Virus record (IMG/VR): IMGVR_UViG_3300032273_000005 | Span: 1 to 37,898 of that record | Direction: 5' to 3' (one strand) | DNA length: 37,898 nt | Origin: a virus | Shown: one piece after another, positions 5,598 to 14,298 of the stretch | Layout: every line of letters begins with the position of its first letter | How positions within the stretch are numbered: position 1 is the stretch's first letter | The notes under the pieces: model-generated | What the model was told of the DNA's origin: nothing | Database searches by the model: none | Seen by the model: only the letters and a program-made list of their open reading frames with translations | Position numbers and translations under genes: made by a program

Positions 5598-6080
5598 ATG
5601 GACCAGAATCTACTCAATCGCCCCGCCACCGCCGCTATTCTCAACCCACTCACCATGAAGGAGCGCACATTTGTTTTGTGTTCCACGGTGGGTTTGATGT
5701 CGAAAGCCGAGGCGGCATCGGAAGCCGGTTACAAGTCTCCCCCGACTGCCAAGCGGATTCGCATGGCTGTTAATGTCCTCCAGGATATGATGATGGAGGA
5801 GTTAAGTATTACGAAGGAGGATGTGAAGCATGGTATCCTCGAAGCCATTAACATCGGCAGGGCGAAGCAAGAGGGTATGACCATGTTGGCCGGCTGGCGC
5901 GACATGGCAAAGATTCTCGGTCTCATCGATTCGGGGCCAAAAGGGGGAGATGTCAATCTCACCCAAATCAATATCAAGGATATGTCGGAGCTGAGTATCG
6001 ACCAGTTACGGGCATTGGCAGAACCGGTATTGAAGCGCACGCCCACCGGAGCCGCCATCCTGGAACATGAGAACCAATGA
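5598..6080 (+). CDS. terS: Terminase small subunit
   Basis: 160 aa. Residues about 20-55 (KERTFVLCSTVG, then KAEAASEAGYKSPPTAKRI) form a helix-turn-helix of the kind that small terminases use to bind the packaging site. Further on, GMTMLAGWRDMAKILGLI is the typical helical oligomerisation segment, followed by a short acidic linker and a tail. The stop overlaps the large-subunit start as ATGA, which strongly supports the pairing. The ATG at 5598 has no visible SD; internal ATGs are no better, so the start is uncertain. The subunit recognises phage DNA and regulates the large-subunit motor. Confidence 0.85.
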   Translation: MDQNLLNRPATAAILNPLTMKERTFVLCSTVGLMSKAEAASEAGYKSPPTAKRIRMAVNVLQDMMMEELSITKEDVKHGILEAINIGRAKQEGMTMLAGWRDMAKILGLIDSGPKGGDVNLTQINIKDMSELSIDQLRALAEPVLKRTPTGAAILEHENQ

Positions 6081-7795
6081 ACCAAATCGTTCAACCGGAT
6101 CATAATTTACCGTTCGATCCGGACGGGCCCGATTTCGCGGAACAGGCAGGACGGCACGCGGTTGCCGAGATGGCTCGGCGCGAGCTGATAAAAAAAGATT
6201 TCCTGGAGCACTGCATGGCATTCCATGTGGACTTCAAACCCGGCTGGGTACATCGTGACCTGGCTATCCGGTTGACCCAGTTTTATGAGGACCTCAAAGC
6301 AGGAAAGCGTCCTCGACTGATGATCTTGTTCCCGCCGCGACACGGTAAGTCGGCCACGGCGAGCATATTATTTTCTTCCTGGTTACTCGGACTCGACCCG
6401 AGATTGAAGATCATGAACATCGGGTACAACCTCGACTTGCCGCTGGAATTCTCCAAGGAAGTGCGAGAGATTCTAAAGTCGAAGTCTTATCACGAGGTTT
6501 TCCCCGATACTGCTTTACGGGTTGACGATCGCTCGGCCGAGAGTTGGCATACGACGAAGGGCGGCGGTTTCATGGCAGCCGGTATGCAGGGTGGTATCAC
6601 CGGTAAAGGTTCGAACGTGGCGATTATCGATGACCCGTTGAAGGGTCAGGAAGAGGCGGATTCAATGACCGCGCGCGAGAAGTTGTGGACGACTTACTCG
6701 GCGGTGGTCAGGACACGACTCGCACCAGGCGGCGGGATTTTGGTTATCCAGACGCACTGGAACGATGATGATTTGGCGGGCCGGCTGCAGAAGCAGACCG
6801 AGGATGTGCTGAATAAGAAGCCGGGTTTTGAGCACATCGTTCCTTTTGAGATCGTGAAATTCCCTGCGATCTCCGAGCAGTTTGAGTACCGGGATAATAT
6901 TACGCACGAGATTCTGAGGTTCGATGAGGCCATCGAGGCCGAGGAAGTGGATAACCTGGATTACACGCACTTGCGGGATAAGGACGAGGCGCTGCATCCG
7001 GAGCGATACAGTATCGAGGAGCTGTTAAGCCTCAAGGCCGAGTTGCCGGATCGAATTTTCTCAGCCCTGTACCAGCAGAACCCGATCCCCGAGGGCGGGC
7101 TGTATTTCACAAGTAACATGGTTCACCTGGTTCCAGGCCTGCCCGATCCCGAGGCTGGCCGGGTGACAACGGCATGGGATCTGGCAATCGGGCGGGACAG
7201 CGAGCATAACTACACAGTAGGCGCCTCGGTCCAGATGCATTCTTCCAGTACGATGTATCTGCGGAACATTATCCGTTTCAAGCAGCAGGCCCACGGGATC
7301 ATTACCGCGATGATCGAGGAAGCGCGGTATTACATGGACATGGACGACCCGCCGGATTACCGGATCGTCATCGAGGGCGGCCAGATCTGGAAAACGATGG
7401 AGCACTCTTTCATGAACCAGTGGCGCCAGGCACGCCTGCCCACCGGTATGTTGAAAGTGATGAACCCGATTACTGAGAAGCAAGTGCGAGCCAGGCCGTT
7501 GCAGTTGCGCATGGAAGAAGGGACTTTCCGGGTGCCGCAGGGGCACAGTTGGTATGCTGATTGGCTCCACGAGTTTATGCGGTTCCCGGGCGGTAAAGAC
7601 CACGACCAGATTGACGCCTGTGCGTGGGCCGTGCGCGAATTGGAAGAGTCCGGAGCGCCAGGAGAACGTACAACGAAACACGTAAGCGACGAATTCGGTA
7701 ATGTTTTGTATCGTCGCCGCTACAAACACCAGCGCACACAGGATATACTTCGAGCAGCAACCGCCGGCAAACGCGGCGGACACATGGCAGCGTAG
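6077..7795 (+). CDS. terL: Terminase large subunit (ATPase and nuclease)
   Basis: 572 aa, a full-length packaging motor. The ATPase half shows a Walker A-like PPRHGKS at residues 86-92, Walker B VAIIDD at 181-186, and a coupling motif ILVIQTHW at about 221-228. The RNase H-like nuclease half shows the acidic residues TAWDLA (D368), VIEGG (E433) and HDQID (D510, D513). These match the Terminase_6/6C type. The protein docks on the portal, cuts concatemeric DNA and pumps it into the prohead using ATP. It is translationally coupled to terS by a 4-bp overlap. Confidence 0.95.
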   Translation: MNQIVQPDHNLPFDPDGPDFAEQAGRHAVAEMARRELIKKDFLEHCMAFHVDFKPGWVHRDLAIRLTQFYEDLKAGKRPRLMILFPPRHGKSATASILFSSWLLGLDPRLKIMNIGYNLDLPLEFSKEVREILKSKSYHEVFPDTALRVDDRSAESWHTTKGGGFMAAGMQGGITGKGSNVAIIDDPLKGQEEADSMTAREKLWTTYSAVVRTRLAPGGGILVIQTHWNDDDLAGRLQKQTEDVLNKKPGFEHIVPFEIVKFPAISEQFEYRDNITHEILRFDEAIEAEEVDNLDYTHLRDKDEALHPERYSIEELLSLKAELPDRIFSALYQQNPIPEGGLYFTSNMVHLVPGLPDPEAGRVTTAWDLAIGRDSEHNYTVGASVQMHSSSTMYLRNIIRFKQQAHGIITAMIEEARYYMDMDDPPDYRIVIEGGQIWKTMEHSFMNQWRQARLPTGMLKVMNPITEKQVRARPLQLRMEEGTFRVPQGHSWYADWLHEFMRFPGGKDHDQIDACAWAVRELEESGAPGERTTKHVSDEFGNVLYRRRYKHQRTQDILRAATAGKRGGHMAA

Positions 7796-7804
7796 GAGGA
7801 AACG

Positions 7805-8371
7805 ATGGATCGTAGGAGATATGGAGGTCGCGGAACGCTCGCCAAATACATCACGGGGCGAACCAGTATGCTCCGAAAACCTCGCCAAGGTTCTCCACAA
7901 TTGCCGCGACTCAACCGCGGAAATTCTACCCAACAGAGCAAGACCGGCAAACGTGCAGGGCCAGGGGCTTTCAATCTCAGACGATTTAACGAACAACGGG
8001 GCGCGGCGATGGCCGCGACTCTTGATGCCCCGACTGACTCTACGCAGATCAAAGGAGTTCCTCGCCAGGGCGAAGGGACTTTCGAAGAGCGTTACGCATT
8101 AGCAGCCGCTGATCGTGACGTAGCTCAGAACGCGATGAATGATGAGCTGGGTTTATTCCGTTCCTGGGAAGACATGACCCCGGAAATGCAGGACCGCCAA
8201 GGCGGTCAACAAACAGTTGTTCCCTACGGTAGCGAAACGACACTACGGCCCCGCACGGTATCTGACGCCTATCAGCAGAATTCTTCCCCCGCTTCCACCG
8301 TGAGTAACAAAGGTGTGATCAAACGGGGTAACCAACTTTCCGAAGAGCAGGAAGCCAGCGGTATTAAATAG
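7805..8371 (+). CDS. Hypothetical protein between terminase and portal
   Basis: 188 aa with a strong AGGAGGAAACG before the ATG. The first 70 residues are very basic and rich in Arg, Gly and Gln (MDRRRYGGRGTLAKYITGR), probably unstructured and able to bind nucleic acid. The rest is neutral to acidic and rich in Gln and Ser, with little hydrophobic core. No family is recognised. Its position between terL and the portal suggests an assembly or packaging accessory role, or a small virion component; this is inference. Confidence 0.75.
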   Translation: MDRRRYGGRGTLAKYITGRTSMLRKPRQGSPQLPRLNRGNSTQQSKTGKRAGPGAFNLRRFNEQRGAAMAATLDAPTDSTQIKGVPRQGEGTFEERYALAAADRDVAQNAMNDELGLFRSWEDMTPEMQDRQGGQQTVVPYGSETTLRPRTVSDAYQQNSSPASTVSNKGVIKRGNQLSEEQEASGIK

Positions 8372-8382
8372 GAGATTTTTAA

Positions 8383-8646
8383 ATGGCGTCGATCAAGGAC
8401 CGAGTGAAAAAAGCAATGACGGAGGGATATTCGCGTCATCGGGTACAAAATTCAGCCAGTGCAGCAAGACAGTTTGGTACGGCAGCAGCACAAGCAGGGG
8501 CAATCCAGAAAACCAGCGATTTCAAAGCCGGCTCGCGGGCTAAGGCAATGGGCATCCGGGCCAGGATCGCCGGTAAGCGTGCCTTGCAATTAAAGAAAGA
8601 GATGAACAAAAAGCACGCCAAAAAGAAAAGTACTCGCGGCCGCTAG
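8383..8646 (+). CDS. Small very basic protein
   Basis: 87 aa with AGGAG before the ATG. About a third of the residues are Lys or Arg (KKEMNKKHAKKKSTRGR at the end), with an alanine-rich helical middle (ASAARQFGTAAAQAGAI). It looks like a DNA- or RNA-binding or scaffolding peptide. No family is recognised. A second small basic gene of similar style (65 aa) lies near the other end of the late region at 35358, next to the ejection proteins. Confidence 0.75.
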   Translation: MASIKDRVKKAMTEGYSRHRVQNSASAARQFGTAAAQAGAIQKTSDFKAGSRAKAMGIRARIAGKRALQLKKEMNKKHAKKKSTRGR

Positions 8647-8660
8647 AAGGAAATCACGTA

Positions 8661-10811
8661 ATGCCACAAGATATTGCGAAGTACCGGCCCAATTATGATC
8701 CGGCACAGGAAAATGTTTACCGATATGCCTATATGCGTGATGCCGGGCATCGGGACTTCGTCCTCAAAGCACGCAAATGCGAGGAATATTTTGCGGGATT
8801 GCAGTGGAACTCGGAAGACCTGGCCGCACTGGCTATGTCCCGCCGACCCGCATTGGTCATCAACAAGGTACTGAGTACGATCGACCGCCTGGTTGGTGAG
8901 CAGCTCTACAACCGTTCAAGCATCGGATTTCGCCCGGCCAAAGCCGGCGCGACAGGATTGGTAGCTGATACGCTGACTCAGCTTTTCATGCAGATCAGCA
9001 ACAATAACAAACTCCCCTGGGCACGCACCGACGTTTTCACCGATGGCGTGATTACTTCGCGTGGTTTCTACGATGTGCGGATCCAGGTCGACGACAACAT
9101 GATGGGCGAGGTCAAAGTCAGCCGCGCTCCGTCCGAGTCAGTGTTACTGGATCCGGATTCCGGCCAGTATGACCCGAAAGACTGGCATGACGTTATGACC
9201 ACGCGCTGGGTTGAATTGCGCGATATAGAGAAAGTGTACGGCAAAGAGAAAGCCAAGATGCTCGGCTCGATGCCCGACAGTTACTCGCCGTATGACTTCG
9301 CCGGTGACGACTTTATCAAGGATTCTACTTTCGGGCGCGACACGATCGCGGCCCGGACAAATGGCCTGTCTTACCTGTACACGGCTTATAACGATGTGAA
9401 GTATGTTCGCGTCATGGATCGGCAGTGGAAAGAGCTGGTCAGCGTTCCGTGTTTCATTGACCTGATGATGGGCGACATCCGTCCAGTTCCGGTCAACTGG
9501 CAGGACGAGCAAATCGGGTATTACATACAGCAGAACCCGAACGTGCGCGTGATTAACCGCATGATGAAAAAGGTTCGCTGGACTACGACGGCATGCAATA
9601 TGGTGGTGCACGATGAGTGGTCACCGTACAAAGAATTTACTATCGTTCCGTATTTCCCGAGACTACGCAACGGCCGCACGATTGGCGTTGTGGAGAATCT
9701 GTTGTCTCCACAGCAACTACTCAACAAGGCGCGATCACAGGAACTCCATATCCTGAATACTTCCTCCAACTCGGGTTGGATCGTCGAGAACGGTGCCCTC
9801 GTCAACATGACAGAGCAGGAACTTGAAACGAAAGGATCGGAAACTGGCCTGGTATTGGTCGTTAATAAGGCTGGGTCGATTGAAAAGATTAAGCCGAATC
9901 AGATTCCCACGGGCCTCGACAGAGTCGCCTGGAAAGCCGAAGAAGACATCAAGAACATCTCGAACGTAACCGATTACATGCTAGGCGCCGCGCGTGAAGA
10001 TGTCAGCGCGAAAGCCGTCCAATTTAACCAGGCACAGGGCGGCAGCGGCTTTGCACCACTCCTCGATAACCTGACTCGGACTGATACTCTCCTTGCCGAG
10101 CGGATCCTCGACCTGGTGCAAAGCTACTATTCTGGTCCGCGACTCATGCACATCGCCGGGGACCGCCCGGGGCAAGAGGGCGTGGACTTGCAGTTGAACA
10201 TGCCACAGCCGGATGGGACGATCCTCAACGATCTGACCCTCGGCGAATATGGCGTGGTGGTCACCTCCGAGCCGGAAAGTGCCACGATGGAACAGACCCA
10301 GTACGAGCAGGCGAAAGAAATGCGCCTGGAACTGGGCATCGCCATCCCCGATGCTTACATGATCGAAGTTTCTGCGTTGCGTGATAAAGATCGCCTCATG
10401 CAGGAACTCACTGGCGATAGTACGCCCGAGGAAGATGCCGCTGCGAAAGAACTGGAGCAGCGCACCGTTGCAGCCCAGTTGCAGAAGCTCGAAGCCGAAG
10501 CGGCCGACAAGACTGCCGATGCACAGCTCAAATCTGTACGGGCAGCGAAAGAACAGATCGAAGTGGAGAAATCCGCCCTCGGAGAGGACGGCCAGGCCCA
10601 ATTGAGTCCAGCGGACATTGCGACCGCGAAACTTGATATGATGAAAACTCAACAGCAGAGCAACAACAAAAAGGACGAGGAAACTCATAAGTTCCTTTTG
10701 AAGATGCGCGAAATGAAGTTACAATTTACGTACGACAAGCAACTACAGGCAGCGGCCCCGAAACCCGCGTTGCCAGCACCCAAGAAGGAGCAACCCAATG
10801 AAAACGGATAA
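8661..10811 (+). CDS. Portal protein (large, P22-like type)
   Basis: 716 aa with AAGGAAATCACG before the ATG. The N-terminus has the portal signature EYFAGLQWNSEDL followed by RRPALVINKVLSTIDRLVG, then a long mixed alpha/beta clip and wing region and GVITSRGFYDVRI. Residues about 570-680 form a long charged helix typical of the crown or barrel of large podovirus portals (P22 portal is about 725 aa). It forms the dodecameric channel at the packaging vertex, docks the terminase, and later holds the head-tail adaptor. The end overlaps the scaffold gene by 14 bp. Confidence 0.9.
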   Translation: MPQDIAKYRPNYDPAQENVYRYAYMRDAGHRDFVLKARKCEEYFAGLQWNSEDLAALAMSRRPALVINKVLSTIDRLVGEQLYNRSSIGFRPAKAGATGLVADTLTQLFMQISNNNKLPWARTDVFTDGVITSRGFYDVRIQVDDNMMGEVKVSRAPSESVLLDPDSGQYDPKDWHDVMTTRWVELRDIEKVYGKEKAKMLGSMPDSYSPYDFAGDDFIKDSTFGRDTIAARTNGLSYLYTAYNDVKYVRVMDRQWKELVSVPCFIDLMMGDIRPVPVNWQDEQIGYYIQQNPNVRVINRMMKKVRWTTTACNMVVHDEWSPYKEFTIVPYFPRLRNGRTIGVVENLLSPQQLLNKARSQELHILNTSSNSGWIVENGALVNMTEQELETKGSETGLVLVVNKAGSIEKIKPNQIPTGLDRVAWKAEEDIKNISNVTDYMLGAAREDVSAKAVQFNQAQGGSGFAPLLDNLTRTDTLLAERILDLVQSYYSGPRLMHIAGDRPGQEGVDLQLNMPQPDGTILNDLTLGEYGVVVTSEPESATMEQTQYEQAKEMRLELGIAIPDAYMIEVSALRDKDRLMQELTGDSTPEEDAAAKELEQRTVAAQLQKLEAEAADKTADAQLKSVRAAKEQIEVEKSALGEDGQAQLSPADIATAKLDMMKTQQQSNNKKDEETHKFLLKMREMKLQFTYDKQLQAAAPKPALPAPKKEQPNENG

Positions 10812-11763
10812 AGACGGAAACCCTATTGTTGATCCCGTGGTCGACGACTCGAAGAAAACAGACGACGCTGACAAGGGGGATGATTTAACTCCCGAGCAAC
10901 AAAAAGTGGCGGATAAAATCGTTGCTGATGCCGAAGCAGCCGGCAAAGAGGTCGACGACGACGAATTGCAGGCCGCCATCGATGCGATGCGTGGTACCAA
11001 GCCCAAGGCAAAAGAAAAAGATTCCGAGGGCAAAAAGGACAAAGACGGGAACATGGTTCCCCAGTCTCGTTTTGACGAAGCCACTGGTTTGCTCAAAGAC
11101 GAGATCAAAGAATTAACCGAGCGCCTCGATGCGCAGGAAAGAACAACAGACCCGACTGTTTCTGAGGATCCGATCGGCGATCTGAAAGCACAGATCGAGG
11201 AAGCCGAAGACATCCGCGATGACGCGCTGCTCGATGGCGACAAAGAAACGGCCAAGGCTGCCCGGGCTGTTGCCCGCGAGCTGCAGGAAGAATTGCAGCA
11301 GCACTTACTGGCTGGCGTTACTTCCCAGGCGCGCACGCAAAGTTCCGAAGACACTCGGTACAACACCGCACTGCAAGAGTTGGAGACAGCGCATCCCGAG
11401 GTCAATCCGGACAGCGACAAGTTCAACAAGGCCACCATGCAGCGGATCGCCCGGATCAGTAAAGGACTCCAGACTACCGGCTCCTCTCCCACGGACGCTT
11501 TGAAAGAAGCTGCCGACCTGGTGCTGCCAAAGAAGAACACCAGTATCGAAGATAATCTACGGGACCGGGACACGAAGGCACGCAGAGATGCGGCCGGCGT
11601 CGTCGCTGGGCAGTCACCCGACTTAAAAGATGTCGGCTCGCCGCGCGGCACAGTCGATCCGGTGATCAAGGCCAGCAAGCTCAATGATGCACAGTTCGAC
11701 AAACTTCCGGACGACGTCCGTCAGCAGTTGCGAGGCGATAACTTCGTACCTGGTGAGGCGTAA
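10798..11763 (+). CDS. Capsid scaffolding protein
   Basis: 321 aa, beginning inside the last codons of the portal gene with AAGGAG 6 nt upstream. It is strongly acidic and Lys/Asp/Glu-rich, with a predicted coiled coil at about 95-180 (FDEATGLLKDEIKELTERLD and on) and a mostly helical C-terminal part. The composition, length and position between portal and capsid are those of a scaffold (sometimes called prohead core) that guides assembly and leaves or is degraded before DNA entry. No protease domain is visible. Confidence 0.8.
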   Translation: MKTDKDGNPIVDPVVDDSKKTDDADKGDDLTPEQQKVADKIVADAEAAGKEVDDDELQAAIDAMRGTKPKAKEKDSEGKKDKDGNMVPQSRFDEATGLLKDEIKELTERLDAQERTTDPTVSEDPIGDLKAQIEEAEDIRDDALLDGDKETAKAARAVARELQEELQQHLLAGVTSQARTQSSEDTRYNTALQELETAHPEVNPDSDKFNKATMQRIARISKGLQTTGSSPTDALKEAADLVLPKKNTSIEDNLRDRDTKARRDAAGVVAGQSPDLKDVGSPRGTVDPVIKASKLNDAQFDKLPDDVRQQLRGDNFVPGEA

Positions 11764-12050
11764 TGAACCCTCCGAATAAGCATACGCCGTCAAACATTTT
11801 GCGGCGTATGCAAACCATCGGGGACCGCCAGCCCACGCGAGAAGAGTGGGCCGCATTACTAGATTCTGTCCATGTCGCCATGGCCCGGACGATCTGTAAG
11901 TATGCGAAACAGGGAAAACGTCCCCCAGAGCTTGACTTTTTTGACTCTGAAATGGAAGATACAAAGCAGCAAGGCGGCATGACCTTTGCGAAGCTGACGG
12001 AACAACAAATGAAGCAGTGGGACACAGTTAACCAAGCCTTCCTAACGTAA
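11763..12050 (+). CDS. Small hypothetical protein before capsid gene
   Basis: 95 aa. The ATG overlaps the scaffold stop (TAATG), so it is likely coupled. The sequence is helical and soluble: an N-terminal REEWAALLDSVHVAMARTICK helix, then an acidic stretch (DFFDSEMED) and a Gln-rich end. No family is recognised. A 122-bp gap with a candidate promoter separates it from the capsid gene. Confidence 0.7.
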   Translation: MNPPNKHTPSNILRRMQTIGDRQPTREEWAALLDSVHVAMARTICKYAKQGKRPPELDFFDSEMEDTKQQGGMTFAKLTEQQMKQWDTVNQAFLT

Positions 12051-12100
12051 GACCTCGCGGACCCGGCGATAAGGGTGGGCGATCGTCATAAGCCCAAAAA

Positions 12101-12129
12101 CTGACGGTATTCGCTGGCCTGGCGATAAA
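12101..12129 (+). promoter_or_regulatory. Candidate sigma70-type promoter for the capsid gene
   Basis: CTGACG (12101) and GATAAA (12124) are separated by 17 bp, each matching the -35 and -10 consensus at 4 of 6 positions, about 44 nt upstream of the capsid start. A GGCGATAA motif also occurs at 12065. This would let the capsid gene be expressed at higher levels than its neighbours; the match is moderate. Confidence 0.3.
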
Positions 12130-12172
12130 GGCAACGTGGAATTGTTTTTTCAAACTCATTAGGAGAAGTTCA

Positions 12173-13294
12173 GTGCTTACAAACTTTGCAGCGCTGACGG
12201 ACGAGCAAAAAACAGTTTGGTCAAAGGAAATGTGGCGAATGGCCAGAAACTATTCGTTCCTGAATCGTTATCTCGGAAAAGACGAGAATGCAATGATTCA
12301 GCACATCACCGAGTTGACGAAGAGTGAAAAGGGCGACCGCGCCGTTATCACTTTGGTTGCAGACTTGGAAGGCGACGGCGTTGCAGGGGATCGTACCCTG
12401 GAAGGCAATGAAGAGCCGATCAAGAGCTACGACCAGGTCATCACGATGGACCAGCTGCGTAATGCGAACCGTCACAAAGGCCGTATGGCCGATCAACGTT
12501 CCGTGGTTACCTTCCGCGAGAACTCCCGAAACAACCTGGCTTACTGGCTCAGCGATCGTATGGATCAGCTCGGTATGCTCACGCTCGGCGGCTGGTCTTA
12601 CGACTTGACTCCGAATGGAGCTACTCGTCTGAACTCCGAACTGCCGTTCCTCGAGTTCGCCAAGGATCTGTCCGCACCGACCGCACGCCGTACCTCTTCA
12701 TGGGACGCTGATTCAGCTTCCATCGTCATTGGTAACACGCAGGCGGACATCGGCGGCGGTACGCTCCCCGATTACCCGAACTGGAACATGTTTATCCAGG
12801 CTCGCGCATACCTGAAAGACCAGTATGTGCGCGGTATTCGTGGCGAGGGCGGTGAAGAGTTCTTCAACGTCTTCATGACTCCGCAGGCAATCGCACGATT
12901 GAAGCAGGACACTCAGTACGTTGAAAACGTACGGAATGCCATGCCTCGGTCGAAGACCAATCCATTATTCTCCGGCGCCGTTGCCGTAGTTGATGGGATG
13001 ATCATCAATGAATTCCGTCACGTTCCCAACAGTTCCCAGGGTATCTCTGGTAGCAGCAAGTGGGGCGCGGGCGCAGACATCGATGGCTGTCAGGTCTTGT
13101 TCTGCGGTGCACAGGCACTCGGCATGGCTGATATCGGCAATGCTTACTGGGTCGAAGAAGGTTTCGACTATGAGAACCAGCAGGGTATCTCAATCGGTAA
13201 GACGTTCGGTTTCCTCAAGCCGAAGTTCAATTCAATCTACGCAAATAACACAGTCCAAGACTTCGGCGTCTTCTCTGTGTTCTGCCAGCAGTAA
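12173..13294 (+). CDS. Major capsid protein (N4-gp56 type)
   Basis: 373 aa, starting at GTG with AGGAG 7 nt upstream; no nearby ATG fits. The region ELTKSEKGDRAVITLVADLE then GDGVAGDRTLEGNEEPIKSY and ITMDQLRNANRHKGRM is the characteristic core of the N4-gp56 family (Pfam Phage_capsid_3): a GVxGDxTLEGNEE segment, then LR, then GRM. The HK97-type fold is expected from the family. It forms the icosahedral shell. The gene order scaffold, capsid, putative decoration protein is typical. Confidence 0.9.
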   Translation: MLTNFAALTDEQKTVWSKEMWRMARNYSFLNRYLGKDENAMIQHITELTKSEKGDRAVITLVADLEGDGVAGDRTLEGNEEPIKSYDQVITMDQLRNANRHKGRMADQRSVVTFRENSRNNLAYWLSDRMDQLGMLTLGGWSYDLTPNGATRLNSELPFLEFAKDLSAPTARRTSSWDADSASIVIGNTQADIGGGTLPDYPNWNMFIQARAYLKDQYVRGIRGEGGEEFFNVFMTPQAIARLKQDTQYVENVRNAMPRSKTNPLFSGAVAVVDGMIINEFRHVPNSSQGISGSSKWGAGADIDGCQVLFCGAQALGMADIGNAYWVEEGFDYENQQGISIGKTFGFLKPKFNSIYANNTVQDFGVFSVFCQQ

Positions 13295-13305
13295 GGAGAT
13301 CAATC

Positions 13306-13746
13306 ATGAGTAGAGAGATCCGAGCTACCGGCGCACTTCAGCACGCATGCGTGCTTGCTGTTCCGATTGATAACGCGCTCATCCTGAAGGCTGCTGCCAA
13401 TAGCAACATTGTTGCTGTGGGTACCATTCCGAAAGATGCGCTGATCATCGGTAACGTCCTGGACGTTGCTGTTGCCTTTGATGACACCGGTGCTCTCACC
13501 GGCGAACTCGGCGACGGAACCGATCCTGACCGTTTTGCTGCTACACCTGTCGATCTCAAGACCGTGGGTGTCACGCAACCTGGTTACGTGATCGCAACAA
13601 CCGACCCTGACGGCTACAACACTGTGTACGGCGTGACCACTGAGGTTTCGCTGACCATTGCTGGAGTCAACAGTGACGGTGAAATCGGACGGGCTACCTG
13701 GTACATCACGTACCTGCGTCCGGATGCTGCGCACGGCGTAAGCTAA
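13306..13746 (+). CDS. Putative capsid decoration protein
   Basis: 146 aa with AAGGAG before the ATG, 11 nt after the capsid stop. It is Ala/Val/Thr-rich with many short beta strands (NIVAVGTIPKDALIIGNVLD, TVYGVTTEVSLTIAGVN), no helix of note, and no catalytic residue pattern. Small beta-rich proteins directly after the capsid gene are usually head decoration or stabilisation proteins. That role is inferred from position and composition; no family was identified. A strong hairpin follows the gene. Confidence 0.65.
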   Translation: MSREIRATGALQHACVLAVPIDNALILKAAANSNIVAVGTIPKDALIIGNVLDVAVAFDDTGALTGELGDGTDPDRFAATPVDLKTVGVTQPGYVIATTDPDGYNTVYGVTTEVSLTIAGVNSDGEIGRATWYITYLRPDAAHGVS

Positions 13747-13753
13747 CCGACCC

Positions 13754-13790
13754 GAACCCCGGGCTTCGGCTCGGGGTTCACTTACATTTG
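13754..13790 (+). terminator. Hairpin with cUUCGg tetraloop after capsid genes
   Basis: An 11-bp stem with one G.U (13754-13764 with 13769-13779) closed by C(TTCG)G, one of the most stable RNA tetraloops. The following ACTTACATTT is only weakly T-rich, so it may attenuate transcription or protect the 3' end of the capsid message rather than stop it fully. Confidence 0.55.
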
Positions 13791-13800
13791 GAGCAAAGAA

Positions 13801-14298
13801 ATGTCTGGAGCAATTCTGATGGTGAGCTTCCGTGACTTCTCGTTACGGACTCTCTACGGATCGATTAATTTCAAGGCCAATGAGCCGCGCCTGGTTGCCC
13901 CCGCGATTGCGGAAGAAGCGCTGACTTACGGCATAGTGCCCGTGGACCAAGACAGTGAAGTCATCAAACCCCAAAAGGAACCGAAGGCGGTTCCTACCGG
14001 CAAAGCGGAACGCAAAGCTGCGATCCAGGTTGCTTTGGACACGATGAACGCCCGGGCAGGGACCGCCGAAGGTCGTGAAGACTGGACCGCAGCCCGCCGG
14101 CCGAAAATGGCAGTCGTGGCTAAGCTTGTCGGATTCAAAGTGCATGCGGATGAAATCAACCGTATAATCAGCGATGAGAACGAGCGCAAGGAAGAAGTCG
14201 CGCTCTCGGCGACGCGGGATGCAGTCAAAGGCAAGAAAAAGCCAAAGGCTAAATCCAAAAAAGAGGATTTAGCAGGTGGCGAAGACTTCGGCGAGTGA
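13801..14298 (+). CDS. Hypothetical head-completion region protein
   Basis: 165 aa with TTGGAGC before the ATG. The N-terminal 50 residues have a small domain reading FRDFSLRTLYGSINFKANEP, then VAPAIAEEALTYGIVPV, a 'vaVeFkanepr-VP' kind of pattern seen in proteins of N4-gp56-capsid phages. The C-terminal 35 residues are lysine-rich (KGKKKPKAKSKKEDL). Function unknown; position suggests head completion. The last 23 bp overlap the adaptor gene. Confidence 0.6.
   Translation: MSGAILMVSFRDFSLRTLYGSINFKANEPRLVAPAIAEEALTYGIVPVDQDSEVIKPQKEPKAVPTGKAERKAAIQVALDTMNARAGTAEGREDWTAARRPKMAVVAKLVGFKVHADEINRIISDENERKEEVALSATRDAVKGKKKPKAKSKKEDLAGGEDFGE

Noticed and set aside
5408-5773. Plus-strand 121-codon ORF running through the divergent region into terS
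   Set aside because: No SD, Pro/Ser/His-rich frame-shifted reading of terS, and covers the palindrome and repeat region.
7061-7996. Minus-strand 311-codon ORF opposite terL and the next gene
   Set aside because: Shadow of a clearly coding strand with terminase motifs; spans two plus-strand genes.
10743-11702. Minus-strand 319-codon Ser-rich ORF opposite the scaffold gene
   Set aside because: Ser/Ala-rich translation is the usual antisense of an acidic Lys/Glu/Asp-rich gene.
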